Part shown: positions 62,076-64,000 of the stretch, piece after piece
Position numbering within the stretch: the stretch's first letter is position 1
Layout of the letters: every line of letters begins with the position of its first letter
Translations under genes and position numbers: made by a program
Assembly (NCBI RefSeq): GCF_900177655.1
Contig: NZ_FXWK01000002.1
Location: 1,054,001-1,118,000 of the forward strand
Source of the DNA: Devosia lucknowensis
GTDB lineage: Bacteria > Pseudomonadota > Alphaproteobacteria > Rhizobiales > Devosiaceae
Direction of reading: 5' to 3'
DNA length: 64,000 bases
Notes under the pieces: model-generated
What the model saw: only the letters and a program-made list of their open reading frames with translations
What the model was told of the DNA's origin: nothing
The model's database searches: none

Positions 62076-63550
62076 CGGCGCGTTCAGGCAAAAAGCTATT
62101 GCGGATCGGATTGCTGGGCATCAGCCTTCTGGCGCTGTCGGCCTGTACCTCGCTGGTCGGGACAGGCGTGAACGTGGCACGCACGGGCGACAATCCCGCT
62201 CCCACGGTCATACCGGAGGGGACCGACCCGGATGATGCCGTGCTCGGCCTGCGCGAGCATCCGCGGATCGTGGCCGCCTATGGTGGCGTCTACGAGGATC
62301 GTCCCGCCGAAATCATGGTGGCGCGGATCGTCGGGCGGCTTCTCGCCGCCGCCAACCAGCCCAATGCGAAATTCCAGGTGACGATCCTCGATACGTCCGA
62401 GGTCAACGCCTTTGCCCTCCCCGGCGGCTATATCTACGTGACCCGCGGCATCCTCGCGCTGGCATCTGATACCAGCGAACTGGCCGCGGTGCTCGCGCAC
62501 GAGATCGCGCACGTCACCTTGCGGCACGCACGGGCGCGGACCGACCGGACGCGTCAGACGCAAATCGTCGACCGCGTGATCACCGGCATTTTCGGCGGCG
62601 ACACCTCGACCGATGCAACGGCAAACCGCACGCGCGAGCAGCTTGCCGCCTTCAGCCAGAACCAGGAACTCGATGCCGACAAGGAAGGCATCAAGTTTGC
62701 CGGAAAGGCCGGCTTTGACCCGCAGGCCGCCGCACGGTTTCTCGGCGTCATGAGCCGCTTCGCGGCCTTCTCCGCCGGCGCGGCCGCGGGCAATGAAGGT
62801 TTCCTGTCGTCGCATCCGTCGACGCCGGCGCGTATCGAGACCGCGCTGTCGACAGCGCGCAGCATGTTCGGATCGGCGCAGGCCGGCGAGTCGGACCGCG
62901 AGGCCTATCTGTCCGCCATTTCCGGCCTCAGTTTCGGCGACAGCCCGGCCCAGGGCTCCGTGGTCGGCCAGCGCTTCATCCACCCGGCCAACAAGTTCAC
63001 CTTCACCGTGCCGCAGGGCTATTCCCTGCAGACCTCGCAAAGTGCGGTCGTCGGTGTCGCCGGAGACGGCGAGGCGGTGCGCTTCGACAGCGCCCAGGTG
63101 CAGCCCAACATGTCGCTGACCGACTATCTTAAGTCGGGCTGGATCGCGGGCCTCAAGGCCGAGACGGTCACGGCGGCGCAGTATAACGGCCTCGAAATGG
63201 CGTCCGGTCTCGCGCAGACGGACCAGTGGTTCTTCCGCGTCGCGGTGATGCGTCTTGACGGGGAAGTCTATCGCTTCATTTTCGCTGCCAAGAGCGACAG
63301 TGCGCGGTTCCAGCAAGGTGCCGATGCGACCATCCAGAGCTTCCGGCGCACCACGCAGGCCGACCTGTCGCAGATTCGTCAGCTCGCAATCCGACTGGTG
63401 ACGGCGCGCGCGGGCGACAGCGCTGATCGCCTGGCGGCCCAGATGGCCGATATTTCGGGTGCGCGCGACCTGTTCTACATCCTCAACAACCTCTACCCCG
63501 GCGACCCTGTGGTGCCGGGACAACGTTACAAGATTGTCGGTCGCCCCTGA
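62072..63550 (+). CDS. M48 family lipoprotein metalloprotease
   Basis: A 492-residue zinc protease of the periplasm. The lipobox LSAC ends at Cys25, which will carry the lipid anchor. The zinc site is HEIAH at 143-147 with a Glu near 199 (QELDAD). The second half (about 290-490) is a non-catalytic domain ending YPGDPVVPGQRYKIVG, a tail resembling the C-terminal part of related BepA-like enzymes. Such proteases degrade misfolded outer-membrane proteins. It is translationally coupled with the nuclease gene. Confidence 0.92.
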   Translation: MTARSGKKLLRIGLLGISLLALSACTSLVGTGVNVARTGDNPAPTVIPEGTDPDDAVLGLREHPRIVAAYGGVYEDRPAEIMVARIVGRLLAAANQPNAKFQVTILDTSEVNAFALPGGYIYVTRGILALASDTSELAAVLAHEIAHVTLRHARARTDRTRQTQIVDRVITGIFGGDTSTDATANRTREQLAAFSQNQELDADKEGIKFAGKAGFDPQAAARFLGVMSRFAAFSAGAAAGNEGFLSSHPSTPARIETALSTARSMFGSAQAGESDREAYLSAISGLSFGDSPAQGSVVGQRFIHPANKFTFTVPQGYSLQTSQSAVVGVAGDGEAVRFDSAQVQPNMSLTDYLKSGWIAGLKAETVTAAQYNGLEMASGLAQTDQWFFRVAVMRLDGEVYRFIFAAKSDSARFQQGADATIQSFRRTTQADLSQIRQLAIRLVTARAGDSADRLAAQMADISGARDLFYILNNLYPGDPVVPGQRYKIVGRP

Positions 63551-63562
63551 TGCGGGATGCGG

Positions 63563-63760
63563 CTAGAGCCGGCCGACGGCGTTGTCCAGGGTTGCCTGGG
63601 CGCCGTCGTCGCCGCCGCTGAACAGGTTGGCCACGCCGTCGCCGAGAAGGGCGAAGGTGCCAACGAGTGCAATGGCGATGATGGTGCCCAATAGGGCATA
63701 TTCGATGGCCGTCGTGCCGTTTTCATCGGCGGAAAAGCGCTGCAACATCTGCGCCAGCAT
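63563..63760 (-). CDS. Flp family type IVb pilin
   Basis: A 65-residue pilin precursor. The leader MLAQMLQRFSADENG ends at the processing site before TTAIEYALLGTIIAIALVG, where the Glu five residues into the mature helix is required for assembly. A Gly/Asp-rich tail follows. The ATG at 63760 is preferred to the one at 63796. Flp pilins build tight-adherence pili; no tad genes lie in the window, so this is an isolated copy. Confidence 0.88.
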   Translation of the reverse strand: MLAQMLQRFSADENGTTAIEYALLGTIIAIALVGTFALLGDGVANLFSGGDDGAQATLDNAVGRL

Positions 63761-63806
63761 GGTGGCTCCGTGCTTCCTGGCCTTCTGGCCAAACACCCGT
63801 CGTCGT

Positions 63807-64000
63807 CTAGAGCAGATCGCAGAGTGCCGCGATCAGCGGTTCGTCCGCGGGTGGCATGGGATAATCGCGCAGCGCTTGCGGCCTGACCCATTTGAGGGCG
63901 GCATGCTCGCGCGCTTGTGGTGTCCCCTGCCATTTGCGGCAGACGTAAAGTGGCATCAACAGATGAATGCTTTCGTAAGCGTGGCTGGCAAATGAAAGCG
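63807..64000 (-). CDS. mutT: 8-oxo-dGTP diphosphatase MutT, C-terminal part only
   Basis: The start lies beyond the window. About 63 C-terminal residues are readable: SFASHAYESIHLLMPLYVCR, then QAREHAALKWVRPQALRDYP and MPPADEPLIAALCDLL. This is the end of a MutT-type Nudix hydrolase, which clears 8-oxo-dGTP from the nucleotide pool. The Nudix box is outside the window, so the assignment rests on the tail only. Minus strand, 47 bases from the Flp pilin gene. Confidence 0.85.
   Translation of the reverse strand, partial: LSFASHAYESIHLLMPLYVCRKWQGTPQAREHAALKWVRPQALRDYPMPPADEPLIAALCDLL

Noticed and set aside
1..64000. tRNA, rRNA, CRISPR arrays, insertion sequences, prophage or integron elements.
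   Set aside because: No tRNA T-arm with matching acceptor stem, no regularly spaced repeats and no transposase or integrase sequence were seen in any gap.

Overview
This 64 kb window is GC-rich chromosomal DNA from an alphaproteobacterium of the order Hyphomicrobiales, most likely Devosiaceae (Devosia or a close relative). The placement rests on gene content and order: hisC-tyrC next to a DUF2125 protein, plsC-ftsX-ftsE beside a zinc-ribbon protein and a CpdR-type regulator, argH head-to-head with tlpA, a HIG1/cobalamin adenosyltransferase/rhomboid run, and palindromic intergenic repeats of the kind common in this order. The genus is an inference from memory. I see no rRNA, tRNA, CRISPR array, transposase or phage gene, and almost every base lies in, or between, ordinary chromosomal genes.

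Layout. 1-8494: four tandem methyl-accepting chemotaxis proteins (the first cut by the window edge), three membrane-bound and one soluble with two PAS domains; all four end in an xWxxF tail of the CheR-docking type. 8566-9398: a small unknown gene and methylglyoxal synthase. 9574-16979: a branched-chain amino acid type ABC transporter (livGFHM, with livK about 2.4 kb away on the other strand), interrupted by an HD-GYP c-di-GMP phosphodiesterase, a methyltransferase and an unknown gene. 17211-21557: a glycine betaine/proline betaine ABC transporter with two tandem binding-protein paralogues, then permease and ATPase. 21746-23257: a GGDEF-EAL protein. 23423-29195: a DUF442 protein, pyruvate carboxylase, a YkvA-like protein, ispG and a 28-residue membrane peptide that overlaps the ispG stop.

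29192-39383: mixed housekeeping genes. These are a PACE efflux protein, an ETF-beta-type lysine methyltransferase homologue, YbaK deacylase, MOSC protein, farnesyl diphosphate synthase, MtgA, ribosomal protein L32, fumarase C, a VOC protein, GNAT acetyltransferase, glyoxalase II and a methyltransferase. 39464-47784: hisC-tyrC, DUF2125, a ChaC-like cyclotransferase, a small conserved-looking protein behind a LexA-type operator, plsC, ftsX-ftsE, a zinc-ribbon membrane protein and CpdR. 47916-52371: lysA, a second ChaC-like protein, argH and the divergent tlpA. 52368-64000: small motility-like proteins, rhomboid protease, cobalamin adenosyltransferase, HIG1 protein, a LysR regulator divergent from a short NAD-epimerase/DUF4260 operon, GluQ-RS, an AlkA-like glycosylase, an esterase, HNH endonuclease, DsbB, DUF72, a nuclease, an M48 lipoprotein metalloprotease, a Flp pilin and the C-terminus of MutT.

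How the parts connect. The chemoreceptors and three signalling genes (HD-GYP, GGDEF-EAL, CpdR) point to a motile, c-di-GMP-using cell with CtrA-type cell-cycle control. Methylglyoxal synthase and glyoxalase II form both ends of the methylglyoxal pathway. IspG and IspA serve isoprenoid synthesis. HisC and TyrC act at the histidine and tyrosine branch points, and LysA and ArgH finish lysine and arginine synthesis. The signals I find most worth pursuing are the LexA-box promoter at 43594-43629, the argH/tlpA start codons that overlap in one CATG, the ispG-coupled micropeptide, the dyad operator between lysR and its divergent operon, and a pair of intergenic hairpins whose stems differ by compensatory changes.
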